DNA of 64,000 nucleotides from the NCBI RefSeq assembly GCF_937863155.1, contig NZ_CALMFB010000069.1:118765-182764 (forward strand), in the 5' to 3' direction. The DNA is from an uncultured Brevundimonas sp. (GTDB taxonomy: Bacteria; Pseudomonadota; Alphaproteobacteria; Caulobacterales; Caulobacteraceae). The notes below the pieces were generated by a model. That model ran no database searches. It saw only the letters and a list, made by a program, of their open reading frames with translations, and was not told where the DNA came from. How positions within the stretch are numbered: the stretch's first letter is position 1; every line of letters begins with the position of its first letter. The translations under genes and the position numbers were made by a program. Below are positions 53,324 through 62,728 of the stretch, piece by piece.

Positions 53324-54199
53324 ATGAGCAAGCCCTATGCTGATCGTCGCTGGACCTCGCCGGACGGCCTGAGCCTGTACGCCCGCGACTACGCCCCGGC
53401 GGACGGACCGACCAGGCTGCCGGTCATCGCCATCCACGGCCTGACGCGCAACAGCGCCGATTTCGAGGTCATCGCCCCCCTGATCGCCGCCAGCGGCCGT
53501 CGCGTCCTGGCGGTCGATGTGCGCGGGCGCGGCCTGTCGGACCGGGCGCCGGACCCGATGACCTATCAGCCGCCGAACTATGCGCGGGACATGCTGGCCC
53601 TGATGCAGCAGGCGGGGATCGAGCGGGCCATCTTCCTGGGCACCTCCATGGGCGGGCTGATCACCATGGCCCTGGCGGCGATCAAGCCGCGGGTGGTGGC
53701 CGGGGCCATCATCAACGATGTGGGACCAGAGGTGGCCAAGGAGGGCCTGGCCCGCATCGCCGCCTATACGGGCCAGCCGGTCGAGATCCACAGCTGGGCC
53801 GACGCCCGCGACGTGGCCCGCCGCAACAATGAAATCGCCTTCCCCGACCGCGACGACGCCTTCTGGGACGCCTTCGCCCGTCGGGTGTTCCGCGAAGGGA
53901 CCGAAGGCGCGCCGGTGCTGAATTATGATCCCGACATCGCCGTTCCGATCCGGGCGGCGGGGGAAAAGGCGCTGGTCCCGAACCTGTGGCCCTTCTTCCG
54001 GCGACTGGCCAAGGGTCGGCCGACCCTGCTGGTGCGCGGCGCCACGTCCGATCTGCTCAGCGAAGAGATCGCCACCCGCATGCGCAAGGCGGCGCGCAAA
54101 ATGGACTATGTCGAGGTTCCCGGCGTCGGCCACGCCCCCATGCTGGACGAACCCGAGGCCCGCGCCGCCATCTTCCCGTTCCTGGCCGAGGCGCCGTGA
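53324..54199 (+). CDS. Alpha/beta-fold hydrolase
   Basis: 291 aa. VIAIHGLTRNSADFEVIAPL (oxyanion region), nucleophile Ser in IFLGTSMGGLITMALA near 110, and His in VEVPGVGHAPMLDEPEA near the C-terminus. The middle Asp is probably in LLVRGATSDLLS. Typical single-domain esterase/lipase-like hydrolase; substrate unknown. No signal peptide. Stands alone between gmhB-like and an unrelated low-GC gene. Confidence 0.85.
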   Translation: MSKPYADRRWTSPDGLSLYARDYAPADGPTRLPVIAIHGLTRNSADFEVIAPLIAASGRRVLAVDVRGRGLSDRAPDPMTYQPPNYARDMLALMQQAGIERAIFLGTSMGGLITMALAAIKPRVVAGAIINDVGPEVAKEGLARIAAYTGQPVEIHSWADARDVARRNNEIAFPDRDDAFWDAFARRVFREGTEGAPVLNYDPDIAVPIRAAGEKALVPNLWPFFRRLAKGRPTLLVRGATSDLLSEEIATRMRKAARKMDYVEVPGVGHAPMLDEPEARAAIFPFLAEAP

Positions 54200-54272
54200 C
54201 GGTTTTTCGGCTCCAAAGCCTCTTCGGAGCGGACCTCTCCCGTACTAGTTTTGAGCAAACAGTGAACTGAAC

Positions 54273-54746
54273 TCAAAGAGGGGGCAGTTCGCGACCTCGG
54301 GCTGGGACTTCAGAAAATTCAAGGTCCGTGAACAGGATGTGGACCTCCCCCCTATCTTCAGTTCCGTTCGGCTGGACCAGCAGAAACCGATGAACCATCT
54401 CAGACCCCAAACCTGAGAACTCGTCATGCCAGATCTCGGTCGGACGGTTCTGCACCGCCTGAGCGAGGGCGCCGCGCCCTAAGATTAAGCGGGCATTCTT
54501 GTAGGTGATTTTAGTGTGCCAATAACCGCGCTGCAGGTCACCTGTGAGAAGCATCAGCCGGATGTCCCCCACGTCCTCGATAACCCGATCTACGAAGGCG
54601 TCATTCAGCCCTATCGTCGTCGCAAATCGCCAGACGGCCGAGCCCTGATCTAGGGTATCGATATATGCTCGATAGGCGCTCTCAACTTTGTCCCATTCCT
54701 CATCAGAAACGTCACCAAGCGCCCAAGCTCGTGTGAAGTACTCCAT
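54273..54746 (-). CDS. Lower-GC orphan protein, unknown function
   Basis: 157 aa. It begins MEYFTRAWALGDVSDEEWDKVESAYRAY and has a beta-rich middle (IRLMLLTGDLQRGYWHTKITYKNARLIL) and a C-terminal strand region (VHRFLLVQPNGTEDRGEVHILFTDLEF). The start weakly resembles DUF4085-type proteins (YFT...), but I cannot assign a family. 54481-54540 counts 28 G/C of 60, far below its neighbours, suggesting acquisition by transfer. The 73-nt and 125-nt flanks hold nothing I can identify. Confidence 0.55.
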   Translation of the reverse strand: MEYFTRAWALGDVSDEEWDKVESAYRAYIDTLDQGSAVWRFATTIGLNDAFVDRVIEDVGDIRLMLLTGDLQRGYWHTKITYKNARLILGRGALAQAVQNRPTEIWHDEFSGLGSEMVHRFLLVQPNGTEDRGEVHILFTDLEFSEVPARGRELPPL

Positions 54747-54871
54747 GCGTCCTATGGTGAATGGCAGCTATCGTTTGGGCAAGGTCCGCTAAGGGTTGTA
54801 GGGGCCATCGCCTCCCGCCCGAACACCGGACCGTCTGGCGCGCCATTTCCTGTGCAGGAACAAGCCTGAGC

Positions 54872-55096
54872 TTAAGCCTTTTTGACGAATTCCGTCCGCA
54901 GGACCAGGCCCCGCACCTTCTCGACATTGGCCTCGATCTCGTCGGGGTCGCCGGTCAGGCGGATGTTCTTGACCAGGGCGCCGCGCTTCAGCGTCACCCC
55001 GCCCGAACCCTTGACCTTCAAGTCCTTGATCAGGGTCACGCTGTCGCCGTCGGACAGCAGGTTGCCGTTGGAGTCTTTGGTGATGTCGTCGGTCAT
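54872..55096 (-). CDS. YjdM/PhnA-type protein without the zinc ribbon
   Basis: 74 aa, matching the C-terminal domain of YjdM (old name PhnA): KDSNGNLLSDGDSVTLIKDLKVKGSGGVTLKRGALVKNIRLTGDPDEIE. The N-terminal zinc ribbon of full-length YjdM is missing, as in many short homologues. Despite the old name, a role in phosphonate use is not established. It lies 12 nt downstream of nadE. Confidence 0.88.
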   Translation of the reverse strand: MTDDITKDSNGNLLSDGDSVTLIKDLKVKGSGGVTLKRGALVKNIRLTGDPDEIEANVEKVRGLVLRTEFVKKA

Positions 55097-55108
55097 GGAC
55101 GGAGGGTT

Positions 55109-57181
55109 TCAGACGCCGGGGACGTTGCTGTCAAGCTCGTCCAGCCAGACCCGGGCCGTGGCGTCCGACGGCGCGCGCCAGTCGCCGCGGGGGCTGAGGC
55201 TGCCGCCCGTCACCACCTTGGGGCCATTGGGCAGGGCCGAGCGCTTGAACTGGCTGGTCTGGAAGAAGCGGACCAGGAATTTGCGCAGCCAGTGTTTGAT
55301 GGTCTTCAGGTCGTAGTCGACCTTTTCCACGTCCGGCGTTCCGGCGGGCCAGTCGCCACGGCCCGCATCGCCCCAGGCCTGGTGCGCCAGATAGGCGACC
55401 TTGGACGGCGTCGATCCATAGCGGGTGATGTGGAACAGGAAGAAGTCGTTCAGCGCATAGGGACCGACCGTCGCCTCGGTCGACTGGATCTGGCCGTCCA
55501 CGGCCGGGACCAGTTCGGGCGAAATCTCCTGCTCCAGTATGGCGCGCAGCACCGGCGCGACCTCGGCCCCCGCCATCTTGTGCTCGGCGACCCAGCGGAT
55601 CAGGTGGCGGATCAGGGTCTTCGCCACCCCGCCGTTGACGTTGTAGTGGCTCATGTGGTCGCCGACGCCATAGGTGGCCCAGCCCAGGGCCAGTTCCGAC
55701 AGATCGCCGGTGCCCAGCACGAAGGCCCCGTTCTGGTTGGCCAGCCGGAACAGATAGTCGGTCCTCAGGCCCGCCTGCACATTCTCGAAGGTGATGTCGT
55801 GCACCGCCTGCCCCTGCGCATAGGGGTGGCCGATGCCCTCAAGCATGGTCATGGCCGTGGGCCGGATGTCGATCTCGGCGCCGGTGACGCCCAGGGCCTT
55901 CATCAGCGCCCAGGCGTTGGACCTGGTGCCTTCGGACGTGGCGAAGCCCGGCATGGTGTAGGCCAGTATGCCGGTGCGCGGCAGCTTCAGCCGGTCGAAG
56001 GCGCCGCAGGCGACCAGCAGGGCCTGGGTCGAATCCAGCCCGCCCGAGACGCCGATGACGATGCGTTCGGCCTTGGTCGCCGTCATCCGCCGCATCAGGC
56101 CCTGAACCTGGATGTTGAAGGCCTCGAAACAGTCCTGATCCAGCCGCGCCGCATCGTCGGGCACGAAGGGGAAGCGGTCGATCGCCCGCATCAAAGGACC
56201 GGTCGCGGGGCCGGCGGGGGCGTCTTCATCCACGATCAGCAGGCGGCCGATATGGTCGTCTTCGTGCGCGCGGCGCGCCTCTTCGCGGGCGCAGTCGGCG
56301 AAGGTGCCGGTGCGCATCCGCTCCAGCCCGATCCGCTCCACATCGACGTCGGCCACCGTCAGATGCGGCTCAAGGGAAAAGCGTGGCCCGGCGGCGATGC
56401 GGGCGCCCAGTTCGTGGATCGTCGCCTGCCCGTCCCAGGCCAGGTCGGTGGTCGATTCGCCCCAGCCAGAGGCCGTGAAGACATAGGCCGCCATGGCCCG
56501 CGCCGACTGGCTGGCGCTCAGCAGTTCGCGGTCCTGGGCCTTGCCGATCAGGACGTTGGACGCCGACAGGTTCAGGATGATGCGCGCGCCCGAAAGGGCC
56601 AGCCGCGTCGAAGGCGGCAGGGGCGCCCAATAATCCTCGCAGATTTCGACGCCGAAGGTGAAGCCGGGCCGCCCGGCGACCTCGACGACGAAATTGCCCC
56701 CGAACCACGAGGCCCAGTCGTCGCCGATCCTGACCCCGCCGCGCACCCGCGCGCCCGGTGCGAACCAGCGCTTCTCGTAATACTCCCGATAGTTGGGCAG
56801 ATAGGTCTTGGGCACGATCCCCTGCGCCCGGCCGCCTGCCAGGATGACGGCGCAGTTATAGAGCGCATCCCCATGCCGGATCGGCGCCCCCACCACGGCG
56901 ATGACCCCGGCCGCCTGGGCCGCCACGGCTAGCGGCTTGATACAGGTCTCCACCTGGTTCAGCAGGGCCTCCTGCATCACCAGGTCGTCGATGGCGTAGC
57001 CGGTCAGGCTCAGTTCCGGGAAGACGATCAGGTCGCACCCTTGCGCCCCCGCCTGTTCGATCAGGGCCAGATGCTGGACCATGTTCGCGGCCGGATCGGC
57101 CGTGTGCACCACCGGCGTGGCGGCGGCCACGCGCACAAAGCCCTGGTTGCGGGGGGCGTGGAAGGGTTCGGTCCTGGCCAA
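55109..57181 (-). CDS. nadE: Glutamine-dependent NAD+ synthetase
   Basis: 690 aa, two domains. N-terminal nitrilase-like glutaminase with triad Glu (VFPELSLTGYAIDD near 58), Lys (VPKTYLPNYREYYE near 128) and Cys (GVEICEDYWAPL near 179). C-terminal ATP-pyrophosphatase with IGVSGGLDSTQALLV near 373. It makes NAD+ from nicotinate-adenine dinucleotide using glutamine. The start is TTG 57181 with AAGGA 9 nt before it. Confidence 0.95.
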   Translation of the reverse strand: MARTEPFHAPRNQGFVRVAAATPVVHTADPAANMVQHLALIEQAGAQGCDLIVFPELSLTGYAIDDLVMQEALLNQVETCIKPLAVAAQAAGVIAVVGAPIRHGDALYNCAVILAGGRAQGIVPKTYLPNYREYYEKRWFAPGARVRGGVRIGDDWASWFGGNFVVEVAGRPGFTFGVEICEDYWAPLPPSTRLALSGARIILNLSASNVLIGKAQDRELLSASQSARAMAAYVFTASGWGESTTDLAWDGQATIHELGARIAAGPRFSLEPHLTVADVDVERIGLERMRTGTFADCAREEARRAHEDDHIGRLLIVDEDAPAGPATGPLMRAIDRFPFVPDDAARLDQDCFEAFNIQVQGLMRRMTATKAERIVIGVSGGLDSTQALLVACGAFDRLKLPRTGILAYTMPGFATSEGTRSNAWALMKALGVTGAEIDIRPTAMTMLEGIGHPYAQGQAVHDITFENVQAGLRTDYLFRLANQNGAFVLGTGDLSELALGWATYGVGDHMSHYNVNGGVAKTLIRHLIRWVAEHKMAGAEVAPVLRAILEQEISPELVPAVDGQIQSTEATVGPYALNDFFLFHITRYGSTPSKVAYLAHQAWGDAGRGDWPAGTPDVEKVDYDLKTIKHWLRKFLVRFFQTSQFKRSALPNGPKVVTGGSLSPRGDWRAPSDATARVWLDELDSNVPGV

Positions 57182-57282
57182 CGGTCGTCGTCCTTGCAGT
57201 CTCCTTGGTCATGTAACGGCTAAGGCGGGCCTGCGCCACTTTCGCCCGTGACCTGACAACCCCCGGCGGCTAAAGCGGATGC

Positions 57283-58221
57283 ATGACCGATACGCCGAAG
57301 AAGGGCTGGTTCTCGCGCCTGAGCGAGGGGCTGTCCCGCTCGTCCAAGCAGATGACCGAGCAGGTGGTGGCGACCTTCGTCAAAGAGCCGCTGTCCGAAG
57401 CCGCGCTGGAGCAGCTGGAGGAGCATCTGCTGGAAAGCGATCTGGGCCCGGCCGCGACCGACCGGATCGTGGCCCGGTTCCGCGATCTGCGCTTCGGCAA
57501 GGTGTCGGACGAGCGCGAGGTCAAACAGGCTTTGGCCGAGGCGGTGGCCGCCGAACTGCGCCCCAATCAGGCGACCTTCGATCCGCTGAACCAGGGCGTA
57601 AAGCCGTTCGTGGTGCTGTTCGTCGGGGTCAACGGCTCGGGCAAGACCACCACCCTGGGCAAGATCGCCGCCGATCTGACGGGCAAGGGCGCCAAGGTCA
57701 TGATCGTGGCCTGCGACACCTTCCGCGCCGCCGCGCGCGAGCAGCTGAAGGTCTGGGCCGAGCGCGCGGGCGCCGATTTCGAGAGCCGCCGCGACGGCGC
57801 CGACCCCGCCGGCCTGGCCTTCGACGCCTACACCAAGGCCCGGGCCGAGAATTACGATGTCGTCCTGATCGACACGGCCGGGCGGTTGCAGAACAAATCG
57901 GCCCTGATGGACGAACTGCTGAAGATCGTGCGCGTGCTGAAGAAGATCGAACCCGATGCCCCGCACGAGACCCTGCTGGTGCTGGACGCCACGGTCGGCC
58001 GCAACGCCCTGGCCCAGGAACAGATCTTCGGCCGGGCGGCTTATGTCTCGGGCGTGGTGATGACCAAGCTGGACGGCACCGCGCGCGGCGGGGTGCTGGT
58101 GCCGGTGGCCAACGCCTCGGACGCCCCGATCAAGCTGATCGGCGTGGGCGAGGGGGTCGAGGATCTGCAACCGTTCGACGCCGACGCCTTCGCCCGCTCT
58201 CTGGTGGGGCTAGAGGACTGA
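57283..58221 (+). CDS. ftsY: Signal recognition particle receptor FtsY
   Basis: 312 aa. A short amphipathic start (KGWFSRLSEGLSRSSKQM) replaces the long acidic A domain of enterobacterial FtsY. NG domain: P-loop GVNGSGKTTTLGKIAAD near 113-129, VACDTFRAAAREQL, IDTAGRLQNKSALMDEL and TKLDGTARGG. It docks ribosome-SRP complexes at the membrane. yciB follows 4 nt after the stop, so both are in one operon. Confidence 0.96.
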   Translation: MTDTPKKGWFSRLSEGLSRSSKQMTEQVVATFVKEPLSEAALEQLEEHLLESDLGPAATDRIVARFRDLRFGKVSDEREVKQALAEAVAAELRPNQATFDPLNQGVKPFVVLFVGVNGSGKTTTLGKIAADLTGKGAKVMIVACDTFRAAAREQLKVWAERAGADFESRRDGADPAGLAFDAYTKARAENYDVVLIDTAGRLQNKSALMDELLKIVRVLKKIEPDAPHETLLVLDATVGRNALAQEQIFGRAAYVSGVVMTKLDGTARGGVLVPVANASDAPIKLIGVGEGVEDLQPFDADAFARSLVGLED

Positions 58222-58225
58222 AACC

Positions 58226-58891
58226 ATGACCGATGACGCCGCCTCGAAACGCCAGTGGATCCGCAGCGCGGTCGATTTCGGCGCCCTGGCCGCCTTCGCC
58301 GCCGCCTTCCTGATCCTGCGGGCGCGCGGGCTGGAATCAGCCGAAGCCCTGGTCCAGGCGACCTGGGTGCTGGTGGCCGGGTCGGCCATCGCCCTGGGGG
58401 TCGGCTTTCTGGTCGAGAAGCGGCTGGCGCTGATGCCGCTGCTGACCGGCGGCTTCGCCCTGGTGTTCGGCCTGCTGACGGTGTTTTTCGACGACGGCCT
58501 GTTCATCAAGCTGAAGGTGACGGTGCTGAACATCTTCCTGGCCGGGCTGCTGCTGGGCGGGACGATGATGGGCAAACAGCCGCTGAAGGCCCTGCTGGGC
58601 GATGCGATCAAGGTCAATGACGCCGCCTGGCGCACCCTGACCATCCGTTATGGAATCTACTTCCTGGTCGTGGCCCTGGTGAACGAGGTGATCCGCAGCC
58701 CCGCCGCCGTCACCGCCATCTGGCACGCCCTGGGCCGGGGCACGCCGGACCCGGAAGCGGTGTGGGTGGCCTTCCGAGGCGTGTTGTGGATCGCCGCCTC
58801 GGTGTTCGGCATTTCGCAGCTGCCGCTGATCATGCGCAACCTGACCCGTGACGAGCCGCCGGGTCCGGTGTCGCCCGACACGGGTCTTTAG
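58226..58891 (+). CDS. yciB: Septation/envelope protein YciB (IspZ)
   Basis: 221 aa with about five membrane helices (ALAAFAAAFLILRA, ALVQATWVLVAGSAIALGVGFL, LLTGGFALVFGLLTVFF, VLNIFLAGLLLGGTMMG and on). DDGLFIKLKVTVLN and LLGDAIKVNDAAWRTLTIRYGIYFLVVALVNE are hallmarks of the family. It has roles in inner-membrane envelope integrity and cell division. C-terminal extension after the last helix is slightly longer than usual. Confidence 0.92.
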   Translation: MTDDAASKRQWIRSAVDFGALAAFAAAFLILRARGLESAEALVQATWVLVAGSAIALGVGFLVEKRLALMPLLTGGFALVFGLLTVFFDDGLFIKLKVTVLNIFLAGLLLGGTMMGKQPLKALLGDAIKVNDAAWRTLTIRYGIYFLVVALVNEVIRSPAAVTAIWHALGRGTPDPEAVWVAFRGVLWIAASVFGISQLPLIMRNLTRDEPPGPVSPDTGL

Positions 58892-58987
58892 TCGATGAAA
58901 CGCCTTGCAAGGACCAACTGTCGTCTTTGCGTCGCGAAACCGTAAACCGGGGCTGTTAGGCCAGACCTCGGTTCCGGGGGATTACCA

Positions 58988-59635
58988 ATGGTCAAGACCG
59001 GCAAGTCGGCGAAGAAGAGCACCGGGGCCCTGTCGGCCTCGCCCAGCCACCTGATGCACCGCGCGCTGCAGCTGGCGCTGGACATCTATACCGAAGAGGT
59101 CGGGTCTGACGGCCTGACCCAGCGTCAGTTCGCCGTGCTGGAGGCCGTGGCGGCCAAGGCCGGCCTGACCCAGACCGATCTGGTCCGCGCCACCGGCATC
59201 GACCGTTCGACCCTGGCCGATCTGGTCGCGCGGATGGAGAGCAAGGGTCTGGTGGAACGCCAGCGCTCGACCCTGGACGCCCGCGCCATGGCCGTGCGTC
59301 TGACCGAAGCGGGCGCCGCCGCCCTGGACGCCGCCCGGCCGATGGTCCAGTCCGCCGACAAGCGCATCCTGGCCCTGCTGCCCAAGGGGCGGCGCGATGT
59401 CTTCCTGACGGTCCTGGGCGAGCTGGCGGCCACGGCCGATGCGGCCCCCGACATCGCCAAGGCCGAGGCCCGCGCCGCCAAGAAGGCCGCCAAGGAGGCC
59501 CGAAAGGCCGAAAAGGCCGCCAGGAAGATCGCCGCGCCCAAGCCGGACAAGATCAAGAAGCCCAAGGCTGACAAGGCGGCCGAAAAAGCCCCCAAGGCGC
59601 CCAAGCCCGAAAAGCCGGTCAAGCCGGCCGACTGA
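58988..59635 (+). CDS. MarR-family regulator with lysine/alanine-rich tail
   Basis: 215 aa. Residues 20-135 are a MarR winged helix: LTQRQFAVLEAVAAKAGLTQTDLVRATGIDRSTLADLVARMESKGLVERQRSTLDARAMAVRLTEAG. From about residue 155 the protein becomes almost entirely Ala, Lys, Pro, Glu (AKKAAKEARKAEKAARKIAAPKPDKIKKPKADKAAEKAPKA), like histone H1 tails. The first 15 residues are also Lys-rich. The tail may bind DNA without sequence preference or be a scaffold. Stands alone, tail-to-tail with grpE. Confidence 0.85.
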   Translation: MVKTGKSAKKSTGALSASPSHLMHRALQLALDIYTEEVGSDGLTQRQFAVLEAVAAKAGLTQTDLVRATGIDRSTLADLVARMESKGLVERQRSTLDARAMAVRLTEAGAAALDAARPMVQSADKRILALLPKGRRDVFLTVLGELAATADAAPDIAKAEARAAKKAAKEARKAEKAARKIAAPKPDKIKKPKADKAAEKAPKAPKPEKPVKPAD

Positions 59636-59638
59636 CCT

Positions 59639-60253
59639 TTAGGCCTGGGCGTCGAACGTCCCGCCATTGGTCCCGGCCTCGGCATAGGGGCCTTTGGCCG
59701 CGCCGCCGGCGCCCTTGGCCGCCACCACCACCATGGCCGCCCGCACCGTGCGGTCGAACAGGGCGTAGCCGGGCTGCAGCGTCTGGATCACCGTGCCGGG
59801 TGGAACCTCGGCGGACGGCTGCTCCATCATCGCCTGATGCAGGTGCGGGTCGAAAGCCTCGCCGGGGCCCGGCGCCACGCGCTTCAGGCCGCTGGCCTCG
59901 AAGGCCGCCAGCAGGGATTTCTGCGTCATCTCCAGCCCGGTCACCAGGCCGGCGGCCGCGCCGTCCGCACCCTGGGGCGCCGCCTGAAGGGCGCGCTCCA
60001 GATTGTCGGCCACGCCCAGCAGGTCGCGCGCGAACCGTTGGATCGCATAGGCGCGGGCGTCGTTCATCTGGCCTTCGGTGCGGCGCTTGACGTTCTCGGC
60101 CTCGGCGGCGGCGCGCAGAGCGCGGTCGCGCCACTGGTCCCGCTCGGCGATGACGGCGTCCAGCGGGTCGGCGAAGGCCTCCTCCGCCTCGGCCTCGGCG
60201 ATGTCCGCGTCCAGTTCGGTCTCGATAGGATCGTTTTCGGGCGTCTCGTTCAC
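59639..60253 (-). CDS. grpE: Nucleotide exchange factor GrpE
   Basis: 204 aa. Acidic N-terminus, long coiled coil ([54 protein letters not shown]) and the C-terminal beta domain ([45 protein letters not shown]). It releases ADP from DnaK. GTG start overlapping the hrcA stop by 4 nt. C-terminal Gly/Ala-rich extension is modest. Confidence 0.96.
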   Translation of the reverse strand: MNETPENDPIETELDADIAEAEAEEAFADPLDAVIAERDQWRDRALRAAAEAENVKRRTEGQMNDARAYAIQRFARDLLGVADNLERALQAAPQGADGAAAGLVTGLEMTQKSLLAAFEASGLKRVAPGPGEAFDPHLHQAMMEQPSAEVPPGTVIQTLQPGYALFDRTVRAAMVVVAAKGAGGAAKGPYAEAGTNGGTFDAQA

Positions 60254-61323
60254 GTCTCTTGTCCGTCCAGCATCCGGCCCAGCACCCGGGCGGTATAGTC
60301 CACCAACGGTATGACACGGGCGTAGTTCAATCGCGCGGGGCCGATGACGCCGATGGCGCCCAGCACCCGCTGCCGGCCCGTCATATAGGGCGCCGCGATC
60401 ACGGCGGAACCCGAAAGCGAAAAAAGCCGCGTCTCGGCGCCGATGAAGATGCGAACCCCCTGGCCGCCCTCGACCCCGTCCAGCAGGCCGATCAGCTGTT
60501 CCTTCTGCTCCAGATCCTCGAACAGGGACCGGACGCGCTCCAGATCCTCGACCGCCTCGGCGTCGGCCAGCAGATTGGCCCGGCCGCGCACGATCAGCGA
60601 CCGCTCGCGGTCCGCCCCGCCGGACCAGGCGGCCACCCCGTCCTCGACCAGGCGGGCGGCGGCGGCGTCCAGTTCGCGCCGGGCGGTGGCCAGTTCGGCC
60701 GCCATCTCGGTGCGCGCCTCGGCCAGGGGGCGGCCCTTCAGCCGCGCATTCAGGAAGTTGGACGCCTCGGTCAGGGTGGCGGGCGTGACCCCGGCCGTCA
60801 GGGGCATCAGCCGGTTCTCGACCGTGCCGTCGTCGGCCACCAGCACCGCCAGCGCCTGATCGTGGCCCAGGGCGACGAACTCCACATGTTTGACCCCGGC
60901 CTGCTGCACCGGCGTGACCACGACGCCCGCCCCGCCCGCCAGGCCCGACAACAGGGCCGAGGCGGCGTCCAGCGCCTCGTCGAAATGACGTCCGCGTCCG
61001 GCCAGCCGCGCATCGATCTCGCGCCGTTCTTCCGTCCCCAGATCGCCGATCTCCAGAAGGCCGTCGACGAACAGCCGCAGGCCCGCATGGGTCGGAATAC
61101 GCCCTGCCGAGGCGTGCGGCGACCGCAACAGGCCCGCCAGCGTCAGATCCTGCATGGTGTTGCGAATCGAGGCGGGCGACAGGGACACGCCGCTGAGCGA
61201 CAGGGTGCGCGATCCGACCGGCTCGCCCGTCTCCAGATAGCTTTCCACAATGCGGCGAAAGATGTCGCGCGCCCGCTGGTCCAGGGCGGTCAGGCCGGCG
61301 TAGGCGGGCTGGATCAGGCTCAT
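60250..61323 (-). CDS. hrcA: Heat-shock repressor HrcA
   Basis: 357 aa. N-terminal winged helix ([68 protein letters not shown]) and the C-terminal GAF-like domain ending [32 protein letters not shown]. It represses groE-type operons at CIRCE sites and needs GroEL to fold; I see no CIRCE in the window. ATG 61323 has GGGAGG 7 nt upstream. Overlaps the upstream GNAT stop by 4 nt. Confidence 0.95.
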   Translation of the reverse strand: MSLIQPAYAGLTALDQRARDIFRRIVESYLETGEPVGSRTLSLSGVSLSPASIRNTMQDLTLAGLLRSPHASAGRIPTHAGLRLFVDGLLEIGDLGTEERREIDARLAGRGRHFDEALDAASALLSGLAGGAGVVVTPVQQAGVKHVEFVALGHDQALAVLVADDGTVENRLMPLTAGVTPATLTEASNFLNARLKGRPLAEARTEMAAELATARRELDAAAARLVEDGVAAWSGGADRERSLIVRGRANLLADAEAVEDLERVRSLFEDLEQKEQLIGLLDGVEGGQGVRIFIGAETRLFSLSGSAVIAAPYMTGRQRVLGAIGVIGPARLNYARVIPLVDYTARVLGRMLDGQET

Positions 61324-61871
61324 GCCCGGCCCTCCCAGTCGGCGCGGTCCAGCCGCATCACCAGACAGTCGTCCTCGCCGTTGAACAGGCGCCGCTCGAC
61401 AGGCCGGAACCCCAGCCGTCCGTAAAACCGGTGCGCGTCGGTGTTGGAGTTCAGCGGGTCGATGACGATGGCCGTGACCTTCGGGTCCGCAAAACAGGCG
61501 TCGATCGCCTGGGTCATCATGGCCGTGCCGAACCCCTGACCCAGGGCGTCCGGTTCGCCGATCCAGATGTCCAGCGCCCGCAGGTTGGGTTCGATCGCGC
61601 CCCAGTAATGGGTCGGCTCGGCATGCGGGTCGATCACCTGCAGGGCGCCGATGGGGCGGCCATCGACCTGGGCGATCAGATAGAAGCTGTCGTCGGATGA
61701 TGTGGCGATCTCTTCCGCCCACACCGCGCCGGCGAAGGCGGTTTCGGCCTCGGGGTCGTCGGTGGCGCAGGCGATGACGTGCGGCTGGCGGTCCCAGCGC
61801 GCCAGAAGGGCCGCATCGTCGGCCGTGGCGCGGCGCAGGGTCACGGAAAGGGAAGAGGAGGACAGGCTCAC
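61320..61871 (-). CDS. GNAT acetyltransferase (AAC(6')-like pattern)
   Basis: About 183 aa. [38 protein letters not shown] and [21 protein letters not shown] show the acetyl-CoA loop Q-G-x-G-T and the C-terminal segment seen in AAC(6')-type proteins. Similarity does not prove antibiotic acetylation. I take GTG 61871 as start because further upstream the frame overlaps the divergent rph promoter. First gene of the GNAT-hrcA-grpE run. Confidence 0.78.
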   Translation of the reverse strand: MSLSSSSLSVTLRRATADDAALLARWDRQPHVIACATDDPEAETAFAGAVWAEEIATSSDDSFYLIAQVDGRPIGALQVIDPHAEPTHYWGAIEPNLRALDIWIGEPDALGQGFGTAMMTQAIDACFADPKVTAIVIDPLNSNTDAHRFYGRLGFRPVERRLFNGEDDCLVMRLDRADWEGRA

Positions 61872-61917
61872 GGTTTCAGGATAAGCAGCCGCTCGCCGCC
61901 TTCCAAGGAGTTCCCGC

Positions 61918-62646
61918 ATGACCGCCCCCCGTCCGTCCGGCCGCATCGCCGACCAGCTGCGCCCCGTGACGCTGGAAACCGGCGTCAACCGCTATGCCGA
62001 GGGTTCCTGCCTGGTGTCGTTCGGCCATACCCGGGTCTTGGTCACCGCCTCGGTCGAGGAGAATGTCCCCGGCTGGATGCGCGGCAAGGGCCAGGGCTGG
62101 GTGACGGCCGAATACGGCATGCTGCCGCGCGCCACCCACACGCGCGGCCGTCGCGAGGCCGCCTCGGGCAAGCAGTCGGGCCGGACCCAGGAGATCCAGC
62201 GCCTGATCGGCCGGTCGCTACGCGCCGTGGTCGATCTGAAGGCCCTGGGCGAGCGGCAGGTGGTGCTGGACTGCGACGTGATCCAGGCCGATGGCGGCAC
62301 GCGCACGGCGGCCATCACCGGCGCCTGGGTGGCCATGGCCTCGGCCCTGAAATATCTGCGCGAAGAGGGGGTGATGACCACCGATCCCATCCTGGATCAG
62401 GTGGCGGCTGTGTCGTGCGGCGTCTGCGCCGACCAGCCGGTGCTGGACCTGGACTATGAAGAAGATTCCTCGGCCGAGGCGGATTCCAACTTCGTGCTGA
62501 CCGGGGCGGGCGACATCGTGGAGATTCAGGCGACGGGCGAAAAGCGCGGCTTCTCGCGCGCGGAGTTCGACCGCCTGTTCGAACTGGCCCACGGCGGCTG
62601 CGCCGAACTGTTCGCCCTGCAACGGGCGGCGCTGGAGGCGCGCTGA
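61918..62646 (+). CDS. rph: Ribonuclease PH
   Basis: 242 aa, phosphorolytic 3'-5' exoribonuclease that trims tRNA 3' ends. [57 protein letters not shown] (phosphate site) and [28 protein letters not shown] are intact. AAGGAG precedes the ATG. Only 46 nt separate it from the divergent GNAT-hrcA-grpE operon. In many relatives rph is followed by rdgB and hemW, but here those lie about 62 kb away at the left edge. Confidence 0.96.
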   Translation: MTAPRPSGRIADQLRPVTLETGVNRYAEGSCLVSFGHTRVLVTASVEENVPGWMRGKGQGWVTAEYGMLPRATHTRGRREAASGKQSGRTQEIQRLIGRSLRAVVDLKALGERQVVLDCDVIQADGGTRTAAITGAWVAMASALKYLREEGVMTTDPILDQVAAVSCGVCADQPVLDLDYEEDSSAEADSNFVLTGAGDIVEIQATGEKRGFSRAEFDRLFELAHGGCAELFALQRAALEAR

Positions 62647-62728
62647 CCGAAACGTGTCCGCAGGCGGGGTTTCGTCGTTCGGCGAAACCGGGCATCGTCC
62701 GGCCCGCCATCGCCGGAGACGAGCTGAC

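Noticed and set aside
61320-61871. Aminoglycoside resistance gene
   Set aside because: The AAC(6')-like pattern is shared by many GNAT enzymes, and the gene is embedded with hrcA-grpE rather than in a resistance context.
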